Origin: an uncultured Piscinibacter sp.
GTDB lineage: Bacteria; Pseudomonadota; Gammaproteobacteria; Burkholderiales; Burkholderiaceae_C
Assembly: GCF_937952055.1 (NCBI RefSeq)
Contig: NZ_CALFYO010000033.1
Location: 1-64,000 of the forward strand
Length of the DNA stretch: 64,000 nucleotides
Direction: 5' to 3'
Within the stretch, counting starts at the first letter, position 1. The number at the start of each line of letters is the position of its first letter. A program made the position numbers and the translations under genes. Shown one piece after another: positions 18,259 to 27,476 of this stretch. The notes below the pieces were generated by a model. It was given only the letters and a program-made list of their open reading frames with translations. It did not search any database and was not told where the DNA came from.

Positions 18259-20328
18259 CTACTCGTCGTCCTTCAGCTTGAACTGGCTGGCGAGCTGCGT
18301 CTGCAGCGTCGGCGGCACCGCCTCGTAGTGGCTGAGCTCCAGCGTGTAGCGCCCCTGACCCCCCGTCAGGCCGTTCAGCCGCGCCTGGTAGGCGCTCAGC
18401 TCCGACAGCGGTGCCTGGCCATTCACCACCATCGTGCCGCCGGCCAGCGCGCGCGTGCCGCTGACCTGGCCGCGCCGGGCCGAGAGGTCGCCGGTGATGT
18501 CGCCCATGGCGCTCTCCGGCGCCGTGATCTCCACCTTGACGATCGGCTCGAGCACGATCGGCCTGGCCTTCAGCACCGCGTCGATGAAGGCCTTGCGGCC
18601 GGCCGTGGCGAAGGCGATGTCCTTCGAGTCCACGCTGTGCGACTTGCCGTCGTAGACGATGACGCGCACGTCCTTCACCGGGTAGCCGGCCACCACGCCG
18701 GCGTCGAGCGCCTGACGGATGCCCTTCTCCACCGCGGGGATGAACTGGGTCGGGATCGTCCCGCCCTTGACCTGGTCGACGAACTCGAAGCCGGCGCCGC
18801 GCGGCAGCGGCTCGATGCGCAGGTAGACCTCGCCGAACTGTCCGGCACCGCCGCTTTGCTTCTTGTGGCGGTGGTGGCCCTCGGCCGGTGTGGTGATGGT
18901 CTCGCGGTAGGCGATGCGCGGCGGCCGCGTCGTCACCTCGCACTTGTAGACCTCGGTCATGCGCTCGAGCAGCGTGCGAAGGTGCAGTTCGCCGAGGCCG
19001 TAGACGACGGTCTCGTTGGTCACCGCCACATGCTCGACCTTCAGGCAGGGATCCTCGTCCACCAGCTTGGTCAGGATCTCCCACATGCGCTGCTCGTCGC
19101 CGCGCCGCTTGGGCTCGATCGCCAGGCCGTGCACCGGCACCGGGAAGGGAAGCGGCTTGAGGTGCAGATGGTCGTCCTCGGCGGCGTCGTGCAGCACCGC
19201 ATCGAAGTGCATCTCGTCGACCTTGGCCACCGCACAGATGTCGCCCGGCAGGCCGCAGGGCACCTCGACATGCTCCTTGCCCTGCAGCATGAACAGGTGA
19301 CCCACCTTGAAGGGCTTGCGGCCATCGCCGATGTAGAGCTGGCTGTCCCGGGTCACGGTGCCCTGGTGGATGCGGAAGATGCCCATGCGGCCGACATACG
19401 GGTCCACCGTGACCTTGAAGACATGGGCGATGACGTGCCGTGCCGGGTCGGGGGCCGCATGAAGCTCTTTCGCGTCCGCGCCTTCGCCCTTGTAGAACTG
19501 CGGCGGGTTGCCCTCGCCCGGGTGCGGCAGCAGCAGCTCGATGACGTCGAGCAACTCGGCCACGCCTGCGCCGGTGCGTGCGGAGACGAAGCAGATCGGA
19601 ATCAGGTGCCCTTCGCGAAGCGCCTGCTCCAGCGGCGCGTGCAGTTCGCGCGGATCGACGTCCCCGTCGTTGAGGTAGCGGTCGACGAAGGCGGCGTCCA
19701 CCTCCACCACCTGCTCGACCAGCGCACGGTGCGCGTCGGCCACCGAGCCGAAGTCGCTCTCGCCCGCGGTGTTGAAGAAGCAGTCGACCACGCGGGTGCC
19801 GTCGGCCGCGGGAAGGTTCAGCGGCAGGCATTCCTTGCCGAAGGTGGCACGGATCGTCTCCACCAGCGCAGGCAGGTCGACGCCCTGCGCGTCGATCTTG
19901 TTGACGACGATGAGGCGATCCAGCCCGCGCTCCCGCGCCCACTCCATCATGCGCGCGCTCATCATCTCGATGCCGGTCGTGGCGTTGATCACCACGGCCG
20001 CAGTCTCCACCGCCTCCAGCGCGGTCATCGACTGGCCGACGAAGTCCGGATAGCCCGGCGTGTCGATCAGGTGGATGTGCGTACCATGGTGTTCGATGTG
20101 CATCACCGCCGAGTTCAGCGAGTGTTGCGCACGCCGCTCCATCGGATCGAAGTCGCTGACGGTGGTGCCGCGCTCCAGGCTGCCGGGCGCGCCGATGGCG
20201 CCGGCCTTGTGCAGCAACGCCTCGGCGAGGCTGGTCTTGCCCGCAGCCGACTGGCCGACCAGCGCCAGCGTGCGGATGCGCTCGATGGCGTGGGTATCGG
20301 CGGCGGCAGGGGAGTTGGTGCTGGGCAT
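18259..20328 (-). CDS. Elongation factor G-like GTPase (second EF-G type)
   Basis: This 689-aa translation GTPase has G1 GQSAAGKTS at 25-33, G3 DTPGY, G4 VNKID, and then EF-G domains II to V in order. Domain IV carries an insert-like HHRHKKQSGGAGQFGEVYLR stretch that marks the EF-G-like paralogue branch rather than the canonical ribosomal-operon EF-G. The start ATG at 20328 has a strong AAGGAG. It stands alone, without the usual rpsL-rpsG-tuf context of fusA. Such paralogues may lack full translocase function; their role is poorly defined. Confidence 0.9.
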   Translation of the reverse strand: MPSTNSPAAADTHAIERIRTLALVGQSAAGKTSLAEALLHKAGAIGAPGSLERGTTVSDFDPMERRAQHSLNSAVMHIEHHGTHIHLIDTPGYPDFVGQSMTALEAVETAAVVINATTGIEMMSARMMEWARERGLDRLIVVNKIDAQGVDLPALVETIRATFGKECLPLNLPAADGTRVVDCFFNTAGESDFGSVADAHRALVEQVVEVDAAFVDRYLNDGDVDPRELHAPLEQALREGHLIPICFVSARTGAGVAELLDVIELLLPHPGEGNPPQFYKGEGADAKELHAAPDPARHVIAHVFKVTVDPYVGRMGIFRIHQGTVTRDSQLYIGDGRKPFKVGHLFMLQGKEHVEVPCGLPGDICAVAKVDEMHFDAVLHDAAEDDHLHLKPLPFPVPVHGLAIEPKRRGDEQRMWEILTKLVDEDPCLKVEHVAVTNETVVYGLGELHLRTLLERMTEVYKCEVTTRPPRIAYRETITTPAEGHHRHKKQSGGAGQFGEVYLRIEPLPRGAGFEFVDQVKGGTIPTQFIPAVEKGIRQALDAGVVAGYPVKDVRVIVYDGKSHSVDSKDIAFATAGRKAFIDAVLKARPIVLEPIVKVEITAPESAMGDITGDLSARRGQVSGTRALAGGTMVVNGQAPLSELSAYQARLNGLTGGQGRYTLELSHYEAVPPTLQTQLASQFKLKDDE

Positions 20329-20459
20329 GACGCGCTCCTTGGTGAGGCGCGTCTCCTGCGCCCGTCCGGGTTGGCTGGAAGTTCGCGCCCAGCGTAAGGG
20401 ATCGCCGCCCGTGCGGCAATACGGTGTGCCGCTTGGCCCACGGCCCGGGCCGGGCGGGA

Positions 20460-20783
20460 TCAGCGACGTGCCGTCGTCGTCCGCAGCGCCGGAGCGGCCG
20501 CCTGCCAGGCGCGCCAGCCCAGCCAGGCCCAGCGCAGCCATGCGCGAGGGCGGCGGCGCGCCACGTAGCGCGCGACCAGCAGGCCGAGCAGCCCGGAGAG
20601 GAACAGCCCGGCAGGGTGGTGCAGCAGAGCCCGAGCCTGGGCCACGCGCCGCGCGACGGCGTCCGCGCGGCCGGCCAGCTGGTCGAAGGCGGTCACGGCC
20701 TCCCGACGCAGGGCGCGGGAGGCCAGCAAGAGATCCTGCTTGCGCTGCGCGCGCTGCTCGCCGGACGTTGCCGCGGAAGTCAC
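20460..20783 (-). CDS. YqjK-like small protein
   Basis: This is a 107-aa basic protein with a helical N-terminal half (about 1-45), one hydrophobic span near HHPAGLFLSGLLGLLVARYVA (about 55-73), and an Arg/Trp-rich tail. Its GTG start (20783-20781) overlaps the stop of the holin-like gene as GTGA, so it is the third gene of a YqjD-YqjE-YqjK type operon. The family link rests mainly on position. A role at the inner membrane is likely, but none is established. Confidence 0.7.
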   Translation of the reverse strand: MTSAATSGEQRAQRKQDLLLASRALRREAVTAFDQLAGRADAVARRVAQARALLHHPAGLFLSGLLGLLVARYVARRRPRAWLRWAWLGWRAWQAAAPALRTTTARR

Positions 20784-21163
20784 GGCGGCTCGCGGCGGTG
20801 CAGGCCGGCCTCGTCGTCACGCAGTTCGCTCAGGCTGGCCGAAAAGGGCCCGTCCGGGTCCGACAGCAGCTGCCGCACGCGCAGCGCAGCGAACAAGCCG
20901 AGGCCGAGAAAGACGGCGCAACTCAACGCCAACGCCAGCAGGCGATGGGTATCCCAGAACGCCACCGTCATCCACAACGCCAGGAACACCAGCCCGAATC
21001 CGCTCAGCAGGGCCGCGAACACAGCCCAGAAGAGCAAGGCGGTGAGGCGCTCCTTCTCCTCGCGCAACTCGATCGAGAGCAGCTCCAGGCGGATGCGCCC
21101 GAGCGCAAACAACGATGCGCCGAGCCGCCGCAGCGAGCCGGTCACCGAATCCGCCGGCGCCAT
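20780..21163 (-). CDS. Phage holin family protein, YqjE-like
   Basis: This is a 127-aa protein with an amphipathic N-terminal helix (SLRRLGASLFALGRIRLELL), then two membrane spans (LFWAVFAALLSGFGLVFLAL and LLALALSCAVFLGLGLFAAL) separated by a short turn, matching the YqjE/holin superfamily III layout. In E. coli the yqjDEK genes are stationary-phase envelope genes, and the order here is the same. It begins 13 nt after the DUF883 gene. Despite the family name there is no sign of a prophage nearby. Confidence 0.82.
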   Translation of the reverse strand: MAPADSVTGSLRRLGASLFALGRIRLELLSIELREEKERLTALLFWAVFAALLSGFGLVFLALWMTVAFWDTHRLLALALSCAVFLGLGLFAALRVRQLLSDPDGPFSASLSELRDDEAGLHRREPP

Positions 21164-21176
21164 CGCCGCGCGGCGC

Positions 21177-21485
21177 TCAGCGCCGGCCGATCAGCACGCC
21201 GAGCGCCAGCCCCACGGCCGCGGCGGCGCCCACGGCCTGCCAGGGATGCGTGTGCACGTAGTCGTCGGTGGCGCGTGCGGCCTTGCTGGCGCGCTCCACG
21301 GCTTCGTGCTGCACGTCGCTGATGCGGTCCTTGGCGGAATCGAGCCGTTCACGAATGCGCGTGCGCAGGGCCTTGATCTCGCCTTCCGCCTTGTTCGTGG
21401 TGGCGTTCATCAGCGCGTCGATGTCGTCCATCACCATGCGGAAGTCGGCGTTCAGCTTTTCCTTCGAGACTGCGGTGTCGGTCAT
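21177..21485 (-). CDS. DUF883 family protein, YqjD/ElaB-like
   Basis: This 102-aa protein is a long charged helix with one C-terminal membrane span (WQAVGAAAAVGLALGVLIGRR), the layout of YqjD/ElaB proteins, which bind ribosomes at the inner membrane in stationary phase in E. coli. I chose ATG 21485 over the in-frame ATG at 21491 because AGGAG lies 7 nt before it. That AGGAG is partly buried in a hairpin (see 21495-21519), so translation may be controlled. It is the first gene of a three-gene operon. Confidence 0.88.
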   Translation of the reverse strand: MTDTAVSKEKLNADFRMVMDDIDALMNATTNKAEGEIKALRTRIRERLDSAKDRISDVQHEAVERASKAARATDDYVHTHPWQAVGAAAAVGLALGVLIGRR

Positions 21486-21494
21486 GAGCATGCT

Positions 21495-21519
21495 CCTAAG
21501 TGGCGGGAGCCACTTTAGG
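21495..21519 (-). promoter_or_regulatory. Hairpin masking the ribosome site of the DUF883 gene
   Basis: On the minus strand CCTAAAGTGGC (21519-21509) can pair with GCCACTTAGG (21504-21495) around a TCCC loop, with one bulged A. The 3' arm contains the AGG of the AGGAG ribosome site, so the folded RNA would hide the site of the downstream gene. This is visible directly; the regulatory effect is inferred. Confidence 0.55.
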
Positions 21520-21602
21520 CTTCCCGCGCGTGGGACAAGGTTGACTTTGCTCAGTCAAGCCCGGATGGAGCCCGTCGCGCCGTCATAAGTTCCCGCCAAT
21601 GT

Positions 21603-22250
21603 TCAGCGCTGCGGCACCACCTGCGGCGCGCCCGGCATCACCGGCAGCGTGCCGGCGGCGCGGCGGGCCTCCCATTCGGTCTGCAGTTCCTTGTCGGTCT
21701 TATAGTGCGGCACGCGGAAGATCAGACGCTTGATGCGCGTGTACAAGGCCCAGGAGCCGGCCACTTCCTCGTTCCAGTAGCGATGGGCACGCTGCAGATT
21801 GAGTTCGGTGTCCATCTCGAACTGGTCGCGCGAGGCCTGGCCGCCGAACACATAGAGCTTGCCGCGATAGATGCGCCAGGTGTTCGGCCCGCCGCCGGCG
21901 CCCCAGGGCACGGCGTAATTGATGCCGTTGGCGCAGAAGCCGCCGAATTGCGGCATGTATTTCTCTGGCGACCTGAGGAACTCTGCCTTGTTTGCCTGGC
22001 TCGCGAAGCGCCAGGTGACGCCCTTGTGCACCGCCTTGATGGCGGGGTCGCCAGCCAGGGCGGCATTCTGCGTGAAGTAGGCCACCGCGTCGTGGCCGAG
22101 CAGCATGAGTTCCTTGTCGGCGCCGTCGCTCAGCGTCCGCCAGGGCCCGTCGTTGGGCGATTCGTTGGCCTGTGCGCCAGCCAGCGGCAGGGCCGGCAGC
22201 AGCATGACAACGACAGCGCAGCGGCGCAGCGCGGCAAGCAAGCGTGACAA
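21603..22250 (-). CDS. YHS-domain exported protein
   Basis: This 215-aa protein has a Sec signal (MSRLLAALRRCAVVVMLLPA through LAGAQA). The YHS-type domain has LMLLGHDAVAYFTQNAALAG, VTWRFASQANKAEFLRSPEK, and YMPQFGGFCANGINYAVPWG, features of the YHS family of small metal- or ligand-binding proteins. I infer a TTG start (22250-22248) because AGGAG lies 6 nt before it and a complete signal peptide follows, whereas the first in-frame ATG would cut the signal. Its partner is unknown; it is not tightly linked to neighbours. Confidence 0.8.
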   Translation of the reverse strand: MSRLLAALRRCAVVVMLLPALPLAGAQANESPNDGPWRTLSDGADKELMLLGHDAVAYFTQNAALAGDPAIKAVHKGVTWRFASQANKAEFLRSPEKYMPQFGGFCANGINYAVPWGAGGGPNTWRIYRGKLYVFGGQASRDQFEMDTELNLQRAHRYWNEEVAGSWALYTRIKRLIFRVPHYKTDKELQTEWEARRAAGTLPVMPGAPQVVPQR

Positions 22251-22724
22251 GGGGCACTCCTGAGTGAGGGTCGTGAAGTATGGCGCGGGTTGTCGATGGC
22301 GAGCGCCTTCGTGCCTGCGGGATGCGTTCACGCGGCGCGACCCCGTACAGGGGGCGTCGGGAGCTTGTCCTGCAGATGCGAAGGATGCCCAAGCGTCGCA
22401 GGGGCCGAGCACGTGCCATGCTGCCACGGCTATGCATCCGCCCATGTGCCCCACCCACCAGGGCATCAAGGACGGCGTCATGGAATCCTTCCGCACCGAG
22501 GCACAACCGGACAATGCGCGTGGCCCGTGCCTGGATCGTCATCGGATTTGCCGTCGTCGCAATCGCTGCGGTGATGGCCAACGCAAGCGCCATCACGCGC
22601 ACTGCCGAGCAGTCGTCGTCGGGCGCGGGGATCGCGCTGCCGGCGCAACTCGCCGAACCCTCCGATCAGGCCGGCCGAGTCGGTCGGCGCCTGCGATCGA
22701 TGATGTCCGTGCCGCGCGGCTGCG
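22251..22724. other. 474-bp gap with no convincing gene
   Basis: No homologous coding sequence is recognisable on either strand. A + strand frame at 22514-22834 begins MRVARAWIVIGFAVVAIAAV, a plausible membrane helix, but it has no ribosome site and its last third is antisense to the permease gene, so I do not call it. On the minus strand a weak GCCGA/TCGGC stem near 22670-22685 could help end the efflux operon. Confidence 0.5.
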
Positions 22725-23926
22725 TCACTCGTGGCGCAGCGCGTCGATCGGATCGAGCCGCGCGGCTCGGCGTGCCGGGAAGTAGCCGAACACCACGCCG
22801 ATCACCGCCGAGAAGGCGAAAGCGAGCAGGTTGATCGGCGCGTCGAAGGCGTAGGGGATCTGCATCAGGCGCGCCAGCACGATCGACGCGCCGGTGGCCA
22901 GCACGATGCCGATCAGGCCGCCCAGCGCGGCCAGTACCACCGCCTCGACGAGGAACTGCAGCAGCACCTCGCGCTCCAGCGCGCCGATGGCCAGCCGCAC
23001 GCCGATCTCGCGCGTGCGTTCGGTGACGCTGACGAGCATGATGTTCATGATGCCGATGCCGCCGACGACGAGGCTGACCGCGGCCACGGCGCCGAGCAGC
23101 ATGGTCATGATCTGCGTGGTGCCCGACATCGTGTCGGCGATCTGCCGCGTGTCGAGCACGCTGAAGTTGTCGTCCTCGTTGTCGGCCAGCTTGCGCCGCT
23201 CGCGCATCAGCTGGGCGAGGCTGGCCTTCGTGCGCGCGGCGTCGCTGCCCTCGCGCATCGACACCAGGATGGTGTTGACGCGCGTGTGACCGACGACGCG
23301 CCGCTGCATCGTCGCCAGCGGCAGCACCAGGAGGTTGTCCTGGTCGTTGCCCATCGCGCCCTGTCCCTTGGAGGCGAGCAGGCCGACGACGGTGCAGGAG
23401 AACTTCTTCACGCGGATCTGCTCGCCGAGCGGGTTGGCGCTGCCGAACAACTCGCGCCTCACGGTGGCGCCGATCACGCACACCGCGGCACCGACGCGTT
23501 CCTCGTCGGGCTCGAAACCGCGCCCGCCGGCCAGCGTCCAGCTGGCGACGCCGAACCAGTCCTGCGTCGAGCCGGTCAGGCTGGCGGACCAGTTGCGCCC
23601 GTTCGCCACCAGCGTCGCGCTGCTGCGCACCTCCGGCGCCACCGCGCGCACCCCGCCGATCTGCGCCGCGACGGCCTCCACGTCGGACACGCTGAACGCC
23701 GGGCCGCCGGGGCTGCCCGGGCCCATGCGCTGACCGGGCAGCACCATCAGCAGGTTGCTGCCCAGGCTGGCGATCTGCGCCTGCACGGCGCGCGTTGCAC
23801 CGTTGCCGAGGGTGACCATGGTGATCACCGCGCCCACGCCGATGACAATGCCCAGCATGGTGAGGAACGAGCGCAGCAGGTTGCGGCGGATCTCCCGCAG
23901 CGCCAGCAGCAGCGTGTTGAACCACA

Positions 23927-23927
<1 letters not shown>
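22725..23927 (-). CDS. ABC transporter permease, MacB/FtsX type
   Basis: This is a 400-aa protein with an N-terminal membrane span after ALREIRRNLLRSFLTMLGIV, a large periplasmic MacB-PCD domain (about 45-270) and three C-terminal spans of the FtsX fold, ending in GYFPARRAARLDPIDALRHE, a family hallmark. It is the permease partner of the separate ATPase upstream; E. coli MacB carries both in one chain. Its ATG overlaps the ATPase stop as TGATG. With the fusion protein and outer-membrane factor it forms a tripartite exporter. The substrate is unknown. Confidence 0.93.
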
Positions 23928-24645
<718 letters not shown>

Positions 24646-24649
<4 letters not shown>

Positions 24650-25968
24650 TTCGCGGCTCCGCTGCGCTGGTCGACGATCACCGCGTCGCCCTCGGCGAGT
24701 CCGGTACCGGACACTTCGGTGCGCCGCCCGTCGCTGGCGCCCACGGTCACCCTCACGGCCACCGGCCGGCCGTCGCGCAGCACCCACAGCTGCCGGCTGC
24801 CGCCGTTGCCGGCGACGGTGGCGCTGCGCCTTGTAAAGCTGCTCGGAGGCCGCGGCATCAGCTTCGCGACGATGCTGGTGCTGCCGGTCGCCGCCGGCGC
24901 TGAGGCCGTCGCGGCGGCGTCAGCGGGCGTGAAGCGCAGCGCCGTGTTCGGCACCAGCAGCGCGGGCTGGCGATCGCTGGTCTGGATCGTCGCGGTGGCG
25001 GTCATGCCCGGGCGCAGCGTGAGGTCCTGGTTGTCGACGTCCAGCCGCGTCGTGTAGGTGACCACGTTGTCGGTCTTCGTCGAGCCGTAGGCCACGCGCG
25101 TCACCGTGGCCGGGTAGCGGCGATTCAGGTAGGCGCCGACGGTGAAGCTCGCCTTCTGCCCGTTGGCGACCATGCCGACGTCGGTCTCGTCGACGTTGAC
25201 TTCGAGCTGCAGCTTGCTCAGATCCTCGGCGAGGGTGAACAGCGTGACGGCCTGCAGAGAGGCGGCCACCGCGTTGCCGGGTTCGACGGTGCGCGTCAGC
25301 ACGACGCCGTCGATCGGCGAGCGGATCGAGGCCTTCGACAGGTTGGTCTCGTCCGTCGAGAGCTGTGCCTGCGCGCTGGCCACGCTGGCGCGGGCGCTGG
25401 CCTGCTCGGCCTGCGCGCGTTCGACCGCGGCGCGCGCGGTGTCCAGCTCGCTCTGCGCCGGCACCTTGCCGCCGGAGAGCCTGGACACTTCCTGCAGCCG
25501 CGCGAGATTGCCCTGCGCTTCCTTCAGCGTCGCCGCGGATTGAGCGACTTGCGCCTGGGCCGAGGCCAGCGAAGCGCGCGAGCGCACGATCTGGTCGCGC
25601 AGCTTGGCGGTGTCGAGCTCGACCAGCACCTGGCCCTTCTTCACGCGATCGTTGACGTCGACGAGCACGCGCGACACCGTGCCGGAGAGCTCGCTGCCGA
25701 TGTTCACCGAGCGCGTCGGCTGCAGCGTGCCGTCAGCGCTGACGGTCACGCTCAGCATGCCGCGCACGACCGCCTCGGTCACATAGCCCGGCGCGGCGCC
25801 AGCGCGCTGGCCCGACTGCCACCAGACCAGCGCGGCAATGGCGGCGAGCACCACGAGCACGCCGCCCCACAGCAGCGGACGCTTCCACATCGGGCGGGCG
25901 GAAGGCTCGTCGAGCAGGGTGGCGATCTCGGTGGCGCTCGGACCGGCGGCAGTGGTGGTGGCGTTCAT
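24646..25968 (-). CDS. Periplasmic adaptor (membrane fusion) protein, MacA-like
   Basis: This 440-aa protein has an N-terminal anchor (LLWGGVLVVLAAIAALVWW, about residues 32-50), a lipoyl-like half (GTVSRVLVDVNDRVKKGQVL), a long coiled hairpin (about 120-210), the second lipoyl half (KASIRSPIDGVVLTRTVEPG), and a beta-barrel region. It links the inner-membrane ABC exporter to the outer-membrane channel. Its start overlaps the stop of the outer-membrane factor gene (ATGA). A short Ala/Ser-rich insert near residues 365-380 (AAATASAPAATGSTS) is unusual but probably a loop. Confidence 0.93.
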
Positions 25969-27395
25969 GGGCGTTGCTCTTGGGAAGGGAGCGCGGGCTG
26001 CGGCTCGGCCGTGGGTGACCAGCCGCCGCCCAGCGCCTTGTACAGGCGCACGTGGTCGCTGGCCCAGTCGGCGTCGCTGCTGGCCACGCTGTCCTGCGCG
26101 GCGAGCTGCGAGCGCTGCGTCTCCAGCACGGTCTGGAAGTCGACCAGGCCGCTGGCATAACGCTGCCGTGCCAGCAGCGCGGCGTTGTCCGCCGCCTCGG
26201 CGGCGCTGCGCAGCCGTGCCCGCCGTTCGCGGTCGCCTTGAAGCGCAACGAGCGCGTCCTCCACCTCCTTCAGCGCCGCGAGCACGGCGCCACGGTGGGA
26301 GGCGCTCGCCTGGTCGAGGGCGGCCTGCTGGGCACTCACCTGCGCCTTCGCCGCGCCGCCGTCGAACAGGGGCACCGACACGCTGGCCAGCAGAGAGCTC
26401 GCCACCGCGCCGCCGGCGCTCAGACCGGACAGCGTCAGCGCCGACAGGCCCAGCGAGCCGCTCAGGCCGAAGCTCGGGTAGCGCGCCGCGTCGGCCTGCA
26501 CCACGCGTTGCGCGGCGGCACTCACTTGCAGTTCGGCCGCGCGCACGTCGGGGCGCTGGCGCAGCGTTTCGGCGGGGAAGGCCAGCGCGAGATCGGCCGG
26601 CGGCTGCGGCAGGGCCCCACCGGCGTTCAGCTCGAGCTGCGCTGCGGTGCGGCCGGTGAGCAGCGCGAGCTGGTGGCGCGACTGGGCGATGGTCGTCTGC
26701 AGCACGGGCAACTGCGCGCGCGTCTGCTCGACCGCGGCGCGGGCCTGCTCGGCCTCCAGCGACGTGGCCAGGCCGGCCTGCACGCGCCACTGCGTGATCT
26801 GCAGCGTCTCCTGCTGGCTAGCGAGGTTGTCCTGCGCGATGGCCAGGCGCTGCTCCGCGCTGCGCAGCGTGATGTAGGCCTGTGCCACTTCGGCGGCCAC
26901 CGAGACCTGCACGTCGCCCAGGCTCGCGGCGCTGGCCTGCGCATCGAATTCGGCGGCGTCGTTCGCACTGCGATTGGCGCCGAAGAGGTCGAGCTCCCAG
27001 CTGGCGTCGATGCCGGCGCGGAAGCTGTTGCCCGCCGGACTGGAACCCGAGCGGCTGCGCTGCGCGGCGGCCGAGGCATCGACGGCAGGGCCGAGCCGCG
27101 CCGATTGCACCCGCGCCAGCGCTCGCGACCGGCGCAGTGTGGCCTGTGCGGAGGCCACGCTGGTGTTGGCAGCGAGCGCCTGTTCGATCAGCGCGGTCAG
27201 CGCCGGGTCGTCGAAGCGCAGCCACCAGGCAGCCAGGGACGCGGCGTCACGCGCGGCGCTCGCGTTCGACCACGAGGCCGGCAACGCCACGCCGGCACTC
27301 TCGTCGGTGGGCGCGGCGGTCAGCGTCGCGCAACCGGCCAGGGCCAGCGCGGCGAGCAGGGTAGTCGTTCGGGGCAGGGCGCGGACAGCGGGCAT
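25965..27395 (-). CDS. Outer-membrane efflux lipoprotein, NodT/OprM-like
   Basis: This is a 476-aa TolC-superfamily channel with a lipoprotein signal; the lipobox LALAGC puts the lipidated cysteine at about residue 22. Two repeated outer-membrane efflux domains follow, with the typical WELDLFGANRSANDAAEFDA and FDGGAAKAQVSAQQAALDQA segments. It is the first gene of a four-gene operon (channel, adaptor, ATPase, permease) whose members overlap by 1-4 nt, a complete tripartite exporter. A weak AGCGCC/GGCGCT stem (27454-27468) separates it from amn. Confidence 0.92.
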   Translation of the reverse strand: MPAVRALPRTTTLLAALALAGCATLTAAPTDESAGVALPASWSNASAARDAASLAAWWLRFDDPALTALIEQALAANTSVASAQATLRRSRALARVQSARLGPAVDASAAAQRSRSGSSPAGNSFRAGIDASWELDLFGANRSANDAAEFDAQASAASLGDVQVSVAAEVAQAYITLRSAEQRLAIAQDNLASQQETLQITQWRVQAGLATSLEAEQARAAVEQTRAQLPVLQTTIAQSRHQLALLTGRTAAQLELNAGGALPQPPADLALAFPAETLRQRPDVRAAELQVSAAAQRVVQADAARYPSFGLSGSLGLSALTLSGLSAGGAVASSLLASVSVPLFDGGAAKAQVSAQQAALDQASASHRGAVLAALKEVEDALVALQGDRERRARLRSAAEAADNAALLARQRYASGLVDFQTVLETQRSQLAAQDSVASSDADWASDHVRLYKALGGGWSPTAEPQPALPSQEQRP

Positions 27396-27476
27396 GGGGG
27401 CAGTCTGGCGCGCTGCGATTGCCCGCGTGCTTGCGTGGCGTCAAATTGTGTAAAGCGCCCGTGGCGCTGCCGCCGT

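Noticed and set aside
18328..20397. 689-codon open frame on the plus strand
   Set aside because: It is fully antisense to the EF-G paralogue, which has all GTPase motifs.
20780..21163. Holin-family gene as evidence of a prophage
   Set aside because: It sits in a YqjD/E/K-like chromosomal operon, with no other phage gene in the window.
22514..22834. Possible 106-aa membrane peptide on the plus strand
   Set aside because: One credible hydrophobic helix, but no ribosome site, and the C-terminal third is the antisense of the MacB-type permease; kept only as a note on the gap.
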